A DNA stretch of 64,000 bases. Origin: an uncultured Bacillota bacterium. GTDB lineage: Bacteria; Bacillota_I; Bacilli_A; RFN20; CAG-826. The notes under the pieces are model-generated. The model was not told where the DNA came from. It was given only the letters and a program-made list of their open reading frames with translations, and did no database searches. This document shows, one piece after another, positions 28,616 through 36,483 of this stretch. Both the position numbers and the translations under genes were made by a program. Where the stretch lies: contig CALEHV010000044.1 in assembly GCA_937876465.1 (NCBI GenBank), positions 14,332 through 78,331 of the forward strand. Direction: 5' to 3'. Positions within the stretch are counted from its first letter, which is position 1. The number at the start of each line of letters is the position of its first letter.

Positions 28616-28745
28616 TAACTTCAAATTCTACAAATAAAGAAGTAGGGATAGCGGGCTGGAACTGCCCTGATTTCAACACGCTGGAAAGCGTGCTTGAGTC
28701 GATACTCGGTAATTCAATTGCCGAGTAGTTCACCGGGGGTTATTA
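28616..28745 (+). ncRNA. Unassigned structured RNA candidate
   Basis: Three strong hairpins follow one another: GGGC(tggaact)GCCC, CACGC(tggaaa)GCGTG and ACTCGGTAA(ttcaa)TTGCCGAGT. The second resembles a serine tRNA GGA anticodon arm with one loop base missing, and GAGTCGATACTC nearby could be a variable arm. No acceptor stem or T-arm can be formed, so it is not a normal tRNA. A terminator lies about 75 nt downstream. It could be a decayed tRNA-Ser, a small RNA or an mRNA-independent regulatory element. Function is unknown. Confidence 0.35.
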
Positions 28746-28820
28746 AATATCAGATAGACGGTACATTAAATCGTAATGAAATAATGGCCTTATTCGCAAT
28801 TTTGTTTTGCAAAAAATAAA

Positions 28821-28873
28821 AGCTCGTTTACAAACGAATGTTATTTGATTCGTTTTCTCTAACGAGCTTTTTC
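28821..28873. terminator. Bidirectional terminator
   Basis: AGCTCGTT pairs with AACGAGCT, and an inner AAACGAAT with ATTCGTTT. A-rich and T-rich flanks on both sides let it end the tRNA-side transcript and the minus-strand PTS gene. Confidence 0.8.
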
Positions 28874-28874
28874 T

Positions 28875-30005
28875 TTATATTTTCATGTCGCCTTCTTTAA
28901 TCCAACCAAGTTTTCTAAATAATAAATCTATAAAGAAGACTAAGACTGCAGGACCAACTAATTCTAGAACAATAATTCCTACCCATGTTTGCCAGGAATC
29001 AACGCCCATGCTAGTTATTGTTCCAATAATACCAACTAGTCCTGCGGTACCCATACCAGCGCTTGAACCCATACAAACTACTTTAATTAAGCATGTAGAG
29101 ATTGGTCCAAGTATTGCTGAAGCAATAATTGTAGGAAGCCAAATTACAGGTCTCTTAATAATGTTTTTGAATTGGAGCATGCTTGTGCCAATTCCAATTG
29201 ATATAACTGTTCCAATTGGATTGTCTTTACGTGATTGAATGGCAAAGCCAATCATTTGGGTGCAGCAACCAACAATAGCTGCACCAGAAGCAATCATTAA
29301 GCCTTCATTTGGTGTTTCGCTTGCTACAAATATCATTGCTGCAATTGCAGCGCTTGAAATTGGTGCAGTTAAAGCCATACCCATTAATACAGCAATAATG
29401 ATGCCCATTAAGAATGGAACAACATTTGTTGCGTTACTAACGATCCATTGAACTCCATATGTAACATAAATTAATGGATATCTAACTAACATAGAAATTG
29501 TTGCACCAACAATTACTGTGAACAAAGGAACAATTAATATATCAACAGGAGTTTTCTTAGTTAAAACTAATTTCATTAATAATGCAGTGCAAATAACTGC
29601 TACATAGATTGTTAAAGGATCCCCTATTTGAATCTTAAATGCGGTGTGCATTGCAGGGTCATATGCACTTACAAATGCTGTGCTTAAAGAGAATATAGCG
29701 GCAAGCTCACCTACAACAGCTAAGCAAATAACCTTTAACGGATCTAATTTTAAAGCTAATCCAATACCTACGCCTACGCCTATACCCGTCAATACTTGAA
29801 GGATATAAGAGATGGATATTACTTTGCCATCTCCAATAACTTTAAACATAAAGTCGCAGAAAGGATTTCCTGCTCCTAAATGAAATAATTGTCCAATTGC
29901 ACCAAAAATTGTTCCAACAATTAATGTTGCAAATAGTCCGTGTGCCATTCCATTAAGTGTGTTAATGAAGAATGATTGAATTTTTTTACCTATAGTCTCT
30001 TCCAT
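28875..30005 (-). CDS. PfoR-like PTS IIC-family membrane protein
   Basis: A 376-residue integral membrane protein with about ten hydrophobic segments, matching the PTS_EIIC_2/PfoR-like family (NTLNGMAHGLFATLIVGTIFG, then KLDPLKVICLAVVGELAA, then TAPISSAAIA). No IIA or IIB domain is fused or adjacent, so transport via the PTS is unproven and some members are annotated as regulators. TATTAT at 30015-30020 (minus strand) ends 9 nt before the ATG, so the mRNA looks leaderless. Confidence 0.82.
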   Translation of the reverse strand: MEETIGKKIQSFFINTLNGMAHGLFATLIVGTIFGAIGQLFHLGAGNPFCDFMFKVIGDGKVISISYILQVLTGIGVGVGIGLALKLDPLKVICLAVVGELAAIFSLSTAFVSAYDPAMHTAFKIQIGDPLTIYVAVICTALLMKLVLTKKTPVDILIVPLFTVIVGATISMLVRYPLIYVTYGVQWIVSNATNVVPFLMGIIIAVLMGMALTAPISSAAIAAMIFVASETPNEGLMIASGAAIVGCCTQMIGFAIQSRKDNPIGTVISIGIGTSMLQFKNIIKRPVIWLPTIIASAILGPISTCLIKVVCMGSSAGMGTAGLVGIIGTITSMGVDSWQTWVGIIVLELVGPAVLVFFIDLLFRKLGWIKEGDMKI

Positions 30006-30100
30006 AGCAAGTAGATAATACTTATTCTTTATAAATAAAACAACATATTGTTTGTGTAAGCGAATACACTAAGTGCTAAATTCTAACTAGAGGTATCGAA

Positions 30101-30289
30101 ATAAAATTTGAATTAAAAGACAAAGTTGTTACTCTTTGTGAAAGAGACGGAATTGCAAAAGGAAGCAAAGGAGAAGTTATTCAAGCTTTTGCATTCCCAA
30201 CAGAGAATTATATGGTTCAATTCAATGATGAATTTGGAGCATTAATTAAGTTGGTAACCTATTGCGATCACGAACTTAACAAAGCTTAA
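30101..30289 (+). CDS. Small DUF4926-like protein, non-standard start
   Basis: An open frame without ATG, GTG or TTG at its start encodes about 62 residues: (M)KFELKDKVVTLCERDGIAKG, then a beta-rich stretch with SKGEVIQAFAF and ENYMVQFNDEFGALIKLVTY. This small SH3/KOW-like barrel pattern matches DUF4926-type proteins. AGAGGT lies 6 nt before ATA 30101, which would be the start codon; ATC 30095 is an alternative. A terminator hairpin follows the TAA by 8 nt. A rare start or a sequencing error could explain the missing ATG. Confidence 0.6.
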   Translation: MKFELKDKVVTLCERDGIAKGSKGEVIQAFAFPTENYMVQFNDEFGALIKLVTYCDHELNKA

Positions 30290-30297
30290 TTAAAACT

Positions 30298-30342
30298 AAA
30301 GTATCCTAACTGTTGAAGTACAAAAATAGGATACTTTTCTTT
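30298..30342 (+). terminator. Terminator after the DUF4926-like gene
   Basis: AAAGTATCCTA pairs with TAGGATACTTT across an 18-nt loop and is followed by TCTTTT. Confidence 0.8.
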
Positions 30343-30364
30343 TAAATGATAAATAAATTGTATT

Positions 30365-30385
30365 CGCATACATGCGCATTATGCG
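30365..30385 (+). promoter_or_regulatory. CGCAT/ATGCG palindromes, putative operator 1
   Basis: CGCATACATGCG and CGCATTATGCG overlap to form two inverted repeats, 44 nt upstream of the -35 box of the 30589 gene. A 13-bp perfect version lies before the next unit at 31826. Confidence 0.55.
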
Positions 30386-30428
30386 TAATAAAGCTACTTT
30401 TATTTTTGTATTCTGATAACAAATTTTC

Positions 30429-30458
30429 TTGCATGATATATAAAATTAAATCTATAAT
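30429..30458 (+). promoter_or_regulatory. Sigma-A-type promoter of the 30589 gene
   Basis: TTGCAT (30429-30434), an 18-nt spacer and TATAAT (30453-30458). The predicted leader is about 124 nt. Confidence 0.7.
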
Positions 30459-30527
30459 AAAAATGCACATAGGAAATAACTAGCAATCGTCCCAAGTTGT
30501 TGTTTATTTCTGCATATCCCTATCATC

Positions 30528-30580
30528 CACTCAATAAAAATATTAAATGTTGAGTGATTTAGTCATTCAACGAAAGGAAT
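30528..30580 (+). promoter_or_regulatory. Mutually exclusive leader hairpins before the SD
   Basis: CACTCAA (30528-30534) can pair with TTGAGTG (30550-30556). The same TTGAGTGA can instead pair with TCATTCAA (30563-30570), just before GAAAGGA. The two stems exclude each other, so translation could be switched. Ligand or trigger is unknown. Confidence 0.45.
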
Positions 30581-30588
30581 TATTAAAA

Positions 30589-31272
30589 ATGAAAAAATCA
30601 AAAATCTTAGTTCCAGCAATCGCACTTCTCGCATTAGGCGTCGCTGGTTCAACAGTTGGTACAGTTGCTTGGTTCCAAGCTACAGCTGCTTCAACTAGTG
30701 TTGCTGCAGATACAGCTAATGTTGAAACTATTTCTGGCGTTACAAACACTGACGCATTTGAAGTTACAGCAGTTCTTACTGGTTCACTCGACAATATTTA
30801 TTTAACAAATGATGCTGGCGAAACAAAATTAATCGTTAACAATGAGAATGTTGTTGTTACACCGTCAGAAGGTACTGGTTATAAAACATTAACAGTTAAT
30901 GCAAAAGTTGACTATACAGGTTCAGGTTCACCTGTTTCTGCAGATTATGTCTTAAGCGCATGGAAAGAAACAGTTAAGGCTAGTGGCATTAATTTTACAG
31001 TTACTGATACTTCAACTGGACTCGGAGCAGGTGCAGGCTTAAAATTCTGGACTGCAGCTCCAACATCATCATGGGCAGGTGAAGCTAGTGTTTCCGTAAA
31101 CTGCACAAAACCTGTCGCAACCGCTGTTACATTTACTGGAAGTGGTAATGCTTATTCAGCAGATATCGAATGTAATTTAGCTGTTTATGTTGGTGTCAAA
31201 GGCGTTGATGATCTTGTGCAAGAATCAACTGATGCATATCAATTAACAGTTACACCAGCATTTGGTGCATAA
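30589..31272 (+). CDS. TasA/camelysin-like secreted protein with SipW-type signal
   Basis: A 227-residue exported protein. The N-terminus is KKSK, a hydrophobic segment, then STVGTVAWFQATAAST (AWF at residues 27-29), the SipW-dependent signal type seen in TasA and camelysin-like proteins. The mature part is Ser/Thr/Val-rich, strand-rich and lacks Cys apart from scattered residues; no membrane anchor or LPxTG is visible. ATG 30589 is chosen because AAAGGAAT precedes it; an in-frame ATG at 30547 has no ribosome site and overlaps leader hairpins. It is a monocistronic unit with promoter and terminator. It may be the major fibre subunit. Confidence 0.75.
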   Translation: MKKSKILVPAIALLALGVAGSTVGTVAWFQATAASTSVAADTANVETISGVTNTDAFEVTAVLTGSLDNIYLTNDAGETKLIVNNENVVVTPSEGTGYKTLTVNAKVDYTGSGSPVSADYVLSAWKETVKASGINFTVTDTSTGLGAGAGLKFWTAAPTSSWAGEASVSVNCTKPVATAVTFTGSGNAYSADIECNLAVYVGVKGVDDLVQESTDAYQLTVTPAFGA

Positions 31273-31294
31273 TTAGTTAAAGATTAATAAAACT

Positions 31295-31321
31295 GGTCAC
31301 ATTAAAAATGTGACCTTTTTT
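31295..31321 (+). terminator. Terminator after the 30589 gene
   Basis: GGTCACAT, loop TAAAA and ATGTGACC are followed by TTTTTT. Confidence 0.93.
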
Positions 31322-31390
31322 ATATTCATTTAAAAAATTATTTAATAATGTTAGACTATGTTATCATTAATAAAGAAAAGGGAATTTTAT

Positions 31391-31768
31391 ATGAACAAAA
31401 CAACGAAACGAATCTTAATTTTCACAGGATTAGGCCTTGATATCGCGGCTATGGTTTTCCTTCTTGTAATCGCTATAATTATGCTCGCTACAATGCCACA
31501 GATAATTGATCCAGCGCATCCTGAATGGGTTATTTCCAAGAATGGTGAATTTATAGGAAACCTTCAATTAAATCCGACTCTTTATTTTTGCACTTGCGTT
31601 CTTCCTTTAATCCTTCTTTTTATTGCAAATATTGTTGGTGTTATTCTTTATGTTAAGAAACACGCCTCAAAGAAAGCCATTCTTGCAGATCTTAGCGATG
31701 CTCAAAAAGAAGCTCTTAGAGCAGAACTTCTTAAAGAGATGAACAGCAAAGAAGAAGACAAAAAATAA
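31391..31768 (+). CDS. Small two-helix membrane protein
   Basis: A 125-residue protein with membrane segments at about residues 9-33 and 62-85, a short external loop between them (IIDPAHPEWVISKNGEF) and a charged cytoplasmic tail. ATG 31391 follows AAAGGGA; an upstream in-frame ATG at 31358 lacks a ribosome site. The tail LADLSDAQKEALRAELLKEM resembles the tail of the SipW-like peptidase encoded at 38356 (LKGLSEEDKERLKKEMLEEL). It is flanked by terminators and sits between two exported-protein units. No known family is recognised. Confidence 0.7.
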   Translation: MNKTTKRILIFTGLGLDIAAMVFLLVIAIIMLATMPQIIDPAHPEWVISKNGEFIGNLQLNPTLYFCTCVLPLILLFIANIVGVILYVKKHASKKAILADLSDAQKEALRAELLKEMNSKEEDKK

Positions 31769-31785
31769 CAAATATTTAAGTTTAT

Positions 31786-31817
31786 AAAGGACGTTTCGAA
31801 AGAGGCGTCCTTTCTTT
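31786..31817 (+). terminator. Terminator after the two-helix membrane protein
   Basis: AAAGGACG pairs with CGTCCTTT and is followed by CTTT. Confidence 0.85.
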
Positions 31818-31825
31818 ATACATAT

Positions 31826-31838
31826 GCGCATTATGCGC
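31826..31838 (+). promoter_or_regulatory. Perfect palindrome, putative operator 2
   Basis: GCGCATTATGCGC is a perfect 13-base palindrome centred 18 nt upstream of the -35 box of the nine-gene operon. Related sites lie at 30365-30385 and 44677-44688. Confidence 0.6.
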
Positions 31839-31849
31839 GAAACAAATAT

Positions 31850-31879
31850 TTGACAGAAAAATATCCTTTTTCATATAAT
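31850..31879 (+). promoter_or_regulatory. Sigma-A promoter of the nine-gene operon
   Basis: Consensus TTGACA (31850-31855), an 18-nt spacer and TATAAT (31874-31879). Transcription should start near 31886, just before the riboswitch. Confidence 0.85.
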
Positions 31880-31888
31880 TAAATTAGT

Positions 31889-31960
31889 CAAATGGCAAAG
31901 CTACAGCAATGTAGTGACGCAAAACTATAGGGTCTCTCTGAGATAGCCAGGTGCCTAGAT
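31889..31960 (+). ncRNA. c-di-GMP-I (GEMM) riboswitch, copy 1
   Basis: The class I c-di-GMP aptamer layout is clear: GGCAAAG, a P2 stem CTACA/TGTAG capped by a GCAA (GNRA) tetraloop, TGACGCAAAACTA, then P3 with GGGTCTC...GAGA and the conserved AGCCAGGTGCC. Bases 31901-31927 are identical to 44754-44780 in copy 2. No U-tract terminator follows. The remaining 90 nt before ATG 32053 contain GGAA.TCG/CGATTCC and CGATT/AATCG helices, so control may be translational or at a distance. It controls the operon 32053-44535. Confidence 0.92.
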
Positions 31961-32052
31961 TTATGGAAGATCGTTTAACCGGATGATAGGTGATCGATTC
32001 CTTAGTAAATCGTTGGGACAACATAATCTATTACTAATATTGGAAGTATTAT

Positions 32053-32868
32053 ATGGTTGATTTCAAGTTGCTTTACAAACGCAAGGCGAAAAAGATCGTT
32101 CCAATAGTTGGAGGTTGCTGCCTCGGTGTTATTGCAGTCTTTATTGGAGTAGCACTATTGGGCCAACGTTCAGCTCCACTTACAGTATCTTTAAATAACT
32201 CTGGTGCATCACTTGCATTAAGTAGTTCACAAAAAGAAGGTTCACCTAAGACTTCATTCCTTTTAACTAAAGGTGTTCCTGGATATACAGAAATTGACGG
32301 AAGATCTATTTCTTCATATGAACAAACTATGGAGATTGATAGTGAATTCTCAGAATCTGTTTTGTCACAGGATAAAAAGTCTACACTATTTTTTAAATAC
32401 ACTTTCTTTGTTCACAATACTGGAAGTAAGAACGCAACTTATACCTTGAGTTTAAATGTATCAAATCCTAATAGAACAGCAGATAATTTTGATCTTGCCG
32501 ATATTTTACGTGTACGTTTTTATGAGAATGCAGATGAAAATACACACACATATAAGACATACGCAAAAGCAACAACATATTTTGATCCAAATGCTGGAAC
32601 ATATGTTGAAGGTAAGGAACATATATCTGGTGCTGATACACCTCTTGTTGACGAAAACTTTGTAAGTAATAAAACAATTCTTACAAGTACAACTGAAAAC
32701 TTTGAACCAAATGCTGTAAAACGTTATACATTCCTTTTCTGGCTTGAAGGAAACGATCCTGATAGCGATGGAAAAGAAGAACCTATTGGTAGTAGTTTAG
32801 CTTTAGGAGTAGGCGTAGACGCACATGAAGCAGACCAACCAAGCGAAGAAACATCTCAAGAAGAATAG
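32053..32868 (+). CDS. TasA/camelysin-like exported protein, first gene of operon
   Basis: A 271-residue protein with a basic N-terminus, one hydrophobic segment (about residues 14-36) and a strand-rich extracellular domain. It lacks the AWF motif of its neighbours, so it may stay membrane-anchored. YTFLFWLEGNDPDSDGK near the C-terminus matches the WLEGxDPD element of camelysin/TasA-type proteins. The tail is acidic (Glu/Ser/Gln). It is the first gene after riboswitch 1, with GGAAG as ribosome site. The next gene starts 44 nt inside its end. Confidence 0.65.
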   Translation: MVDFKLLYKRKAKKIVPIVGGCCLGVIAVFIGVALLGQRSAPLTVSLNNSGASLALSSSQKEGSPKTSFLLTKGVPGYTEIDGRSISSYEQTMEIDSEFSESVLSQDKKSTLFFKYTFFVHNTGSKNATYTLSLNVSNPNRTADNFDLADILRVRFYENADENTHTYKTYAKATTYFDPNAGTYVEGKEHISGADTPLVDENFVSNKTILTSTTENFEPNAVKRYTFLFWLEGNDPDSDGKEEPIGSSLALGVGVDAHEADQPSEETSQEE

Positions 32869-33886
32869 TTTAATCGCTTGTCTTTCAACAACCATCTTAG
32901 CATTGTCTCTCACAGCTGGTACCTGTGGGACTTTTGCTTGGTTCACGTATGCGACACGTACCTATGTTGAATACGAGGGCGTAACGATTGGAATGGGTGG
33001 TTCAATCCAATTAGGCTTTGATCCACATTTAGATCTTACAAACTATGCAAACTATGGTTTAGAAAGAGAAGAATATGAAGGTCGTTATCTTTATTGGTCA
33101 AATGGCGATGCTGATGAAAATACATTGAATTATATTCTTTCGTCTATGGGCTATGCTACAGATAAAATGAGTCCTGTTTCCAGCGGTTCTTATTCATATG
33201 GAGACAGTGATTTTTCTTTGCATCGCGCGCCTCGCTTATACGAAGCAATACAACCAGAAGCAGAGAAAAAAGAATACATTTTCTTGCCTATGGTATTTAG
33301 AGTAACCGGAGATTTAGAACCTGATACATATGTTCCAAATCAATCAATCTATCTTTTAACCGCAAATGTTAAGAGTGAAGAGAATATTCGCAAGAGTATC
33401 CGCATACATACTTCAAATGCAGACAGCACACACTTAATTAATCCAACTATAGAAACTGATGGATCAATTAAAGTAGGTGGAGCATTAGATTTGAATGGTG
33501 ATGGATACTACGATACTTACGACGAAAATATTAATGTTTATGAGTTTATGTACGGTGAATACGAGGGCGACAAAGTCCATAAAAACACACCGGAAGCTCA
33601 AGATTCTGACGTTCCTGAAAGCGAACGCACAACATTCTTAGCGCGCCATAAAATGGGTACATATGCGGTAGATGATACATTAAGCACTCCTAAAACTGCA
33701 GATTACGAAGGCTTTAGAAAATTTGCTAAGAAACAAACCCCAATTGCAAAGACCAACGAAGAGACATCAAATTATGCATTCGTTGATTTAACTGCATTTA
33801 TTGAGGGTTGGGACTTATCTGTTATTGAAGCCGAAAAGGGCAATCAGTTTAGCCTAGAATTAAAATTTGGAATAGCTGAATTATGA
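32825..33886 (+). CDS. SipW-signal surface protein with EF-hand-like loop
   Basis: A 353-residue exported protein. The signal region ends LSLTAGTCGTFAWFTYATRTY (FAWF at residues 37-40), the SipW-dependent type. Near residue 218 DLNGDGYYDTYDE has the spacing of a calcium-binding EF-hand/dockerin loop. The C-terminal FIEGWDLSVIEAE fits the EGxD element of TasA-like proteins. The ATG lies inside the preceding gene (44-nt overlap) without a clear close ribosome site, implying coupling. It probably forms or caps a surface fibre; that role is inference. Confidence 0.7.
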   Translation: MKQTNQAKKHLKKNSLIACLSTTILALSLTAGTCGTFAWFTYATRTYVEYEGVTIGMGGSIQLGFDPHLDLTNYANYGLEREEYEGRYLYWSNGDADENTLNYILSSMGYATDKMSPVSSGSYSYGDSDFSLHRAPRLYEAIQPEAEKKEYIFLPMVFRVTGDLEPDTYVPNQSIYLLTANVKSEENIRKSIRIHTSNADSTHLINPTIETDGSIKVGGALDLNGDGYYDTYDENINVYEFMYGEYEGDKVHKNTPEAQDSDVPESERTTFLARHKMGTYAVDDTLSTPKTADYEGFRKFAKKQTPIAKTNEETSNYAFVDLTAFIEGWDLSVIEAEKGNQFSLELKFGIAEL

Positions 33887-34920
33887 GAAAAAGAACTGTT
33901 ATTGGAATTGGTACATGTTTAATTGCGATTGCGTTATCTGCAAGCGTACTTTCAACAGTCGCGTGGTATAACGGTTCATCACACTTACAAATCGAGAACT
34001 TTAACATTGGTTTTTCGTCTAAGGAACTTAAAATTTCTACAGATAACGTAGATTTCAAGGATCGCTTAGGTAAAAACGATTTAAACCAAGTTGATAAGTT
34101 CATACCTGTAAGCAGCATGTTTTCATCATTCTGGTTAAATTCTAAACAGGAACAACCTGTATTTAGAAAAGGCTTTGATGAAGAAGAAGTTAGAAAAACT
34201 ACTTATACATCTATTGATGATTACGCAGTTGCTGAAAGTGGATTCTTGTCACAGGTTCTATATTTGAAAAGTGATACAGATGCATCTGCAACTCTAGACA
34301 TAGAAAAAACCTATGTCCGCCCTAACGAAGATGCAAATAATGATATTGCTAATAAATTAGCAAGTAAATATCCTGAAATGTCTCATGAACAGATTGTTAA
34401 TAATTTAAACAAGATTTCTGATTCATTACGTATGTCAATTCTTGTACTTGATGAGGAACAAGAACATGAATTAGACGATTATGCTTATTACATTATCGAT
34501 CCACATAAAAATGGAGACACCCTCTATGGTGGACTTTTAGATAATGATTTAGACGGATATTACGATAATTACGATGGAAAAGAAGTGCTCTTTGGTGAAG
34601 CGAATAATGTTAGTGAGTCTACACTTGTGTACACTGATGAAAAAGCTCACCACGAAGGCAAATCTTATTCTATATTTGAAGCATCAACAAAAGATAATGT
34701 AAAACATTTAGACTTAGGAAAATCTGTTGATGCTGGTTTGCAAATTGCAAAAGAAAATTCTCTCAGTTTAGTTGAGTCTCAAGACATTCGAATCTCCCTT
34801 AAGACTAATGTATCTAAACGAATTGTCTTCTCCCTTTACTTAGAAGGTTGGGATTTAGACAATACAAATTTATCAATGTATGCGCATTTTTATATGAGCC
34901 TTGTGTTCAAACTTGCGTAA
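33883..34920 (+). CDS. SipW-signal surface protein, second copy type
   Basis: A 345-residue exported protein with signal region ending ALSASVLSTVAWYNGSSH (AWY at residues 27-29). It parallels its upstream neighbour: a Ca-loop-like DNDLDGYYDNYDGKE and a C-terminal LYLEGWDLDNTN. Most of the chain is predicted strand with polar loops, and no anchor follows. The ATGA overlap with the previous gene shows tight coupling. The two may be paralogous minor subunits of the same structure. Confidence 0.7.
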   Translation: MRKRTVIGIGTCLIAIALSASVLSTVAWYNGSSHLQIENFNIGFSSKELKISTDNVDFKDRLGKNDLNQVDKFIPVSSMFSSFWLNSKQEQPVFRKGFDEEEVRKTTYTSIDDYAVAESGFLSQVLYLKSDTDASATLDIEKTYVRPNEDANNDIANKLASKYPEMSHEQIVNNLNKISDSLRMSILVLDEEQEHELDDYAYYIIDPHKNGDTLYGGLLDNDLDGYYDNYDGKEVLFGEANNVSESTLVYTDEKAHHEGKSYSIFEASTKDNVKHLDLGKSVDAGLQIAKENSLSLVESQDIRISLKTNVSKRIVFSLYLEGWDLDNTNLSMYAHFYMSLVFKLA

Positions 34921-34943
34921 GGAGAAAAGGAGGCAAATAAAAT

Positions 34944-36479
34944 ATGGAAGACTATTTCGCATATTTAGGAAAAATGATTGTCCAATTTTTCCAAGATGTT
35001 GGACAGTGGTTTTGTGATTGGGTAGCTTTTAAATATTCAAGACTACCTGGTAATTTCGCCCGTTATGGTGATTATTTTGGTTCATATAGCGGCGGATTTG
35101 GCGTTGGAGGATGGATTATGTTCGTCGTCTTCGCCATTGTATTTGTTGGACTTATAGGAGCGATTTGTTATGGATTGTTCTTGTTGATTCGCAAATATGT
35201 TCGTTTCGTTAAAGGTGAACTCGATAAAGACGCTTTAAAGCTTCAAGTTGAAAGACTTAATTACGAACTCTATCAAATCATGCAAGAAAGAGATCGTATC
35301 TTGGATTTAAAAGTCAAAGCTCTTGGTATTAATACCAAAAAGCCAGCTGGAGAAGAAGGCGAGAAATCTGAAGAAGAAGAAACAGTTGAAGAAATTGCTT
35401 CCCGTTTCCCAAAGCTTACTCATGTTGACCACGAGTATGCTGGTAAGAACATGGAGATTCCAGAAGTTGAAGGCTTAACATTGAGACAATTATGTGAAAA
35501 TTTTAGAAACTTTGCTGCCTCTCAACTTGGTTTGTACTACACAATTACAACTATCCGTCAATTATTTGCCGGTATGGGCGCAGGTAAATTAGTTATTCTC
35601 GAAGGTATTTCTGGTACTGGTAAAACTTCCATGCCATATGCCTTAGGTAAATTCTTTGCTCACGATGCAGAAATCTGTTCAGTTCAACCAAACTGGAAAG
35701 ATAGATCAGAACTTCTTGGTTATTACAACGAATTTACTAAGAAATTCAACGAATCTGAATTCTTACGTGCTTTATATACATGTAACTACAGAAGAGACTT
35801 TAACCTTATCGTTCTCGATGAAATGAACTTGGCTCGTGTTGAATACTACTTTGCTGAATTCCTTTCTGTTTTGGAAATGCCTAACCCAAATGAATGGAAC
35901 GTTGAAATGATTGGTAGCCACGATCCAAACGATCCTAAGTTATTTAAAAACGGTAAACTCAAAATTCCTCAAAACGTTGTCTTCTTCGGAACAGCTAACA
36001 ACGATGACTCTACATTTACTATTTCCGATAAAGTTTACGACCGTGCTATTTGTTTGTTCTTTGATAACAAAGGTATTGCTTTTGAAGCACCATACCAAGC
36101 ACCAATGGTTATTCCGTTCTCACAAGTCCAAAAACTTTATGATGAAGCAGACGCTAAGTACCAAGTTGATGAAAAGACACTTGCTAAGTTTGCAACTCTT
36201 GATGACTTTGTTATTAAGAAATTCAGACTCGCATTTGGTAACCGTATTTTAAAACAATTGAAAAAATTCGTTCCATGCTTTGTTGCTTGTGGTGGAACAG
36301 AATTAGATGGAATTGACTTCATCTTTACAAATAAAATTCTTAAGAAATTCGAATCTTTAAACATTGGCTTCCTTAAAAACGAACTTAAAGAACTTGACGC
36401 AATGCTCAATAAATTATTCGGATCAGGAACATTCCCAATGGCTCACAAATTCATCGAAAACATGCTTAGAATGAACTAA
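34944..36479 (+). CDS. Membrane-anchored McrB-like AAA+ ATPase
   Basis: A 511-residue protein: one membrane helix (about 56-84), a coiled coil (about 92-125), an acidic linker and an AAA+ domain. Walker A is GISGTGKT (221-228), Walker B LIVLDEMN (288-295), followed by LARVEYYFAEFLSVLE as in McrB/MoxR-type ATPases, then GTANNDDSTF (sensor 1) and an Arg-finger candidate R367. AAAGGAGG precedes the ATG. The next gene encodes a DUF2357-type partner, as for McrB-like loci elsewhere, but the membrane anchor and secretion-operon context are unusual. It may remodel or assemble envelope proteins. Confidence 0.8.
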   Translation: MEDYFAYLGKMIVQFFQDVGQWFCDWVAFKYSRLPGNFARYGDYFGSYSGGFGVGGWIMFVVFAIVFVGLIGAICYGLFLLIRKYVRFVKGELDKDALKLQVERLNYELYQIMQERDRILDLKVKALGINTKKPAGEEGEKSEEEETVEEIASRFPKLTHVDHEYAGKNMEIPEVEGLTLRQLCENFRNFAASQLGLYYTITTIRQLFAGMGAGKLVILEGISGTGKTSMPYALGKFFAHDAEICSVQPNWKDRSELLGYYNEFTKKFNESEFLRALYTCNYRRDFNLIVLDEMNLARVEYYFAEFLSVLEMPNPNEWNVEMIGSHDPNDPKLFKNGKLKIPQNVVFFGTANNDDSTFTISDKVYDRAICLFFDNKGIAFEAPYQAPMVIPFSQVQKLYDEADAKYQVDEKTLAKFATLDDFVIKKFRLAFGNRILKQLKKFVPCFVACGGTELDGIDFIFTNKILKKFESLNIGFLKNELKELDAMLNKLFGSGTFPMAHKFIENMLRMN

Positions 36480-36483
36480 TTTT

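Noticed and set aside
28630..28670. T-box leader suggested by GGGCTGGAACTGCCC
   Set aside because: The T-box core sequence is not matched and no aminoacyl-tRNA synthetase or amino acid gene follows.
28640..28730. A tRNA-Ser (GGA) gene
   Set aside because: The anticodon-like hairpin has a six-base loop and no acceptor stem or T-arm can be drawn. Kept only as an unassigned structured RNA.
28474..28733. Frames on both strands covering tRNA-Ala
   Set aside because: The translated tRNA gives the familiar false peptide; the cloverleaf is complete, so the DNA is a tRNA gene.
30547..30588. In-frame upstream ATG for the TasA-like protein
   Set aside because: It lacks a ribosome site, overlaps leader hairpins and would put 14 hydrophilic residues before the signal peptide.
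31786..31838. Reading the GCGCATTATGCGC palindrome as part of the preceding terminator
   Set aside because: A complete terminator already ends before it, the palindrome has no T tail, and the same motif type recurs before other promoters.
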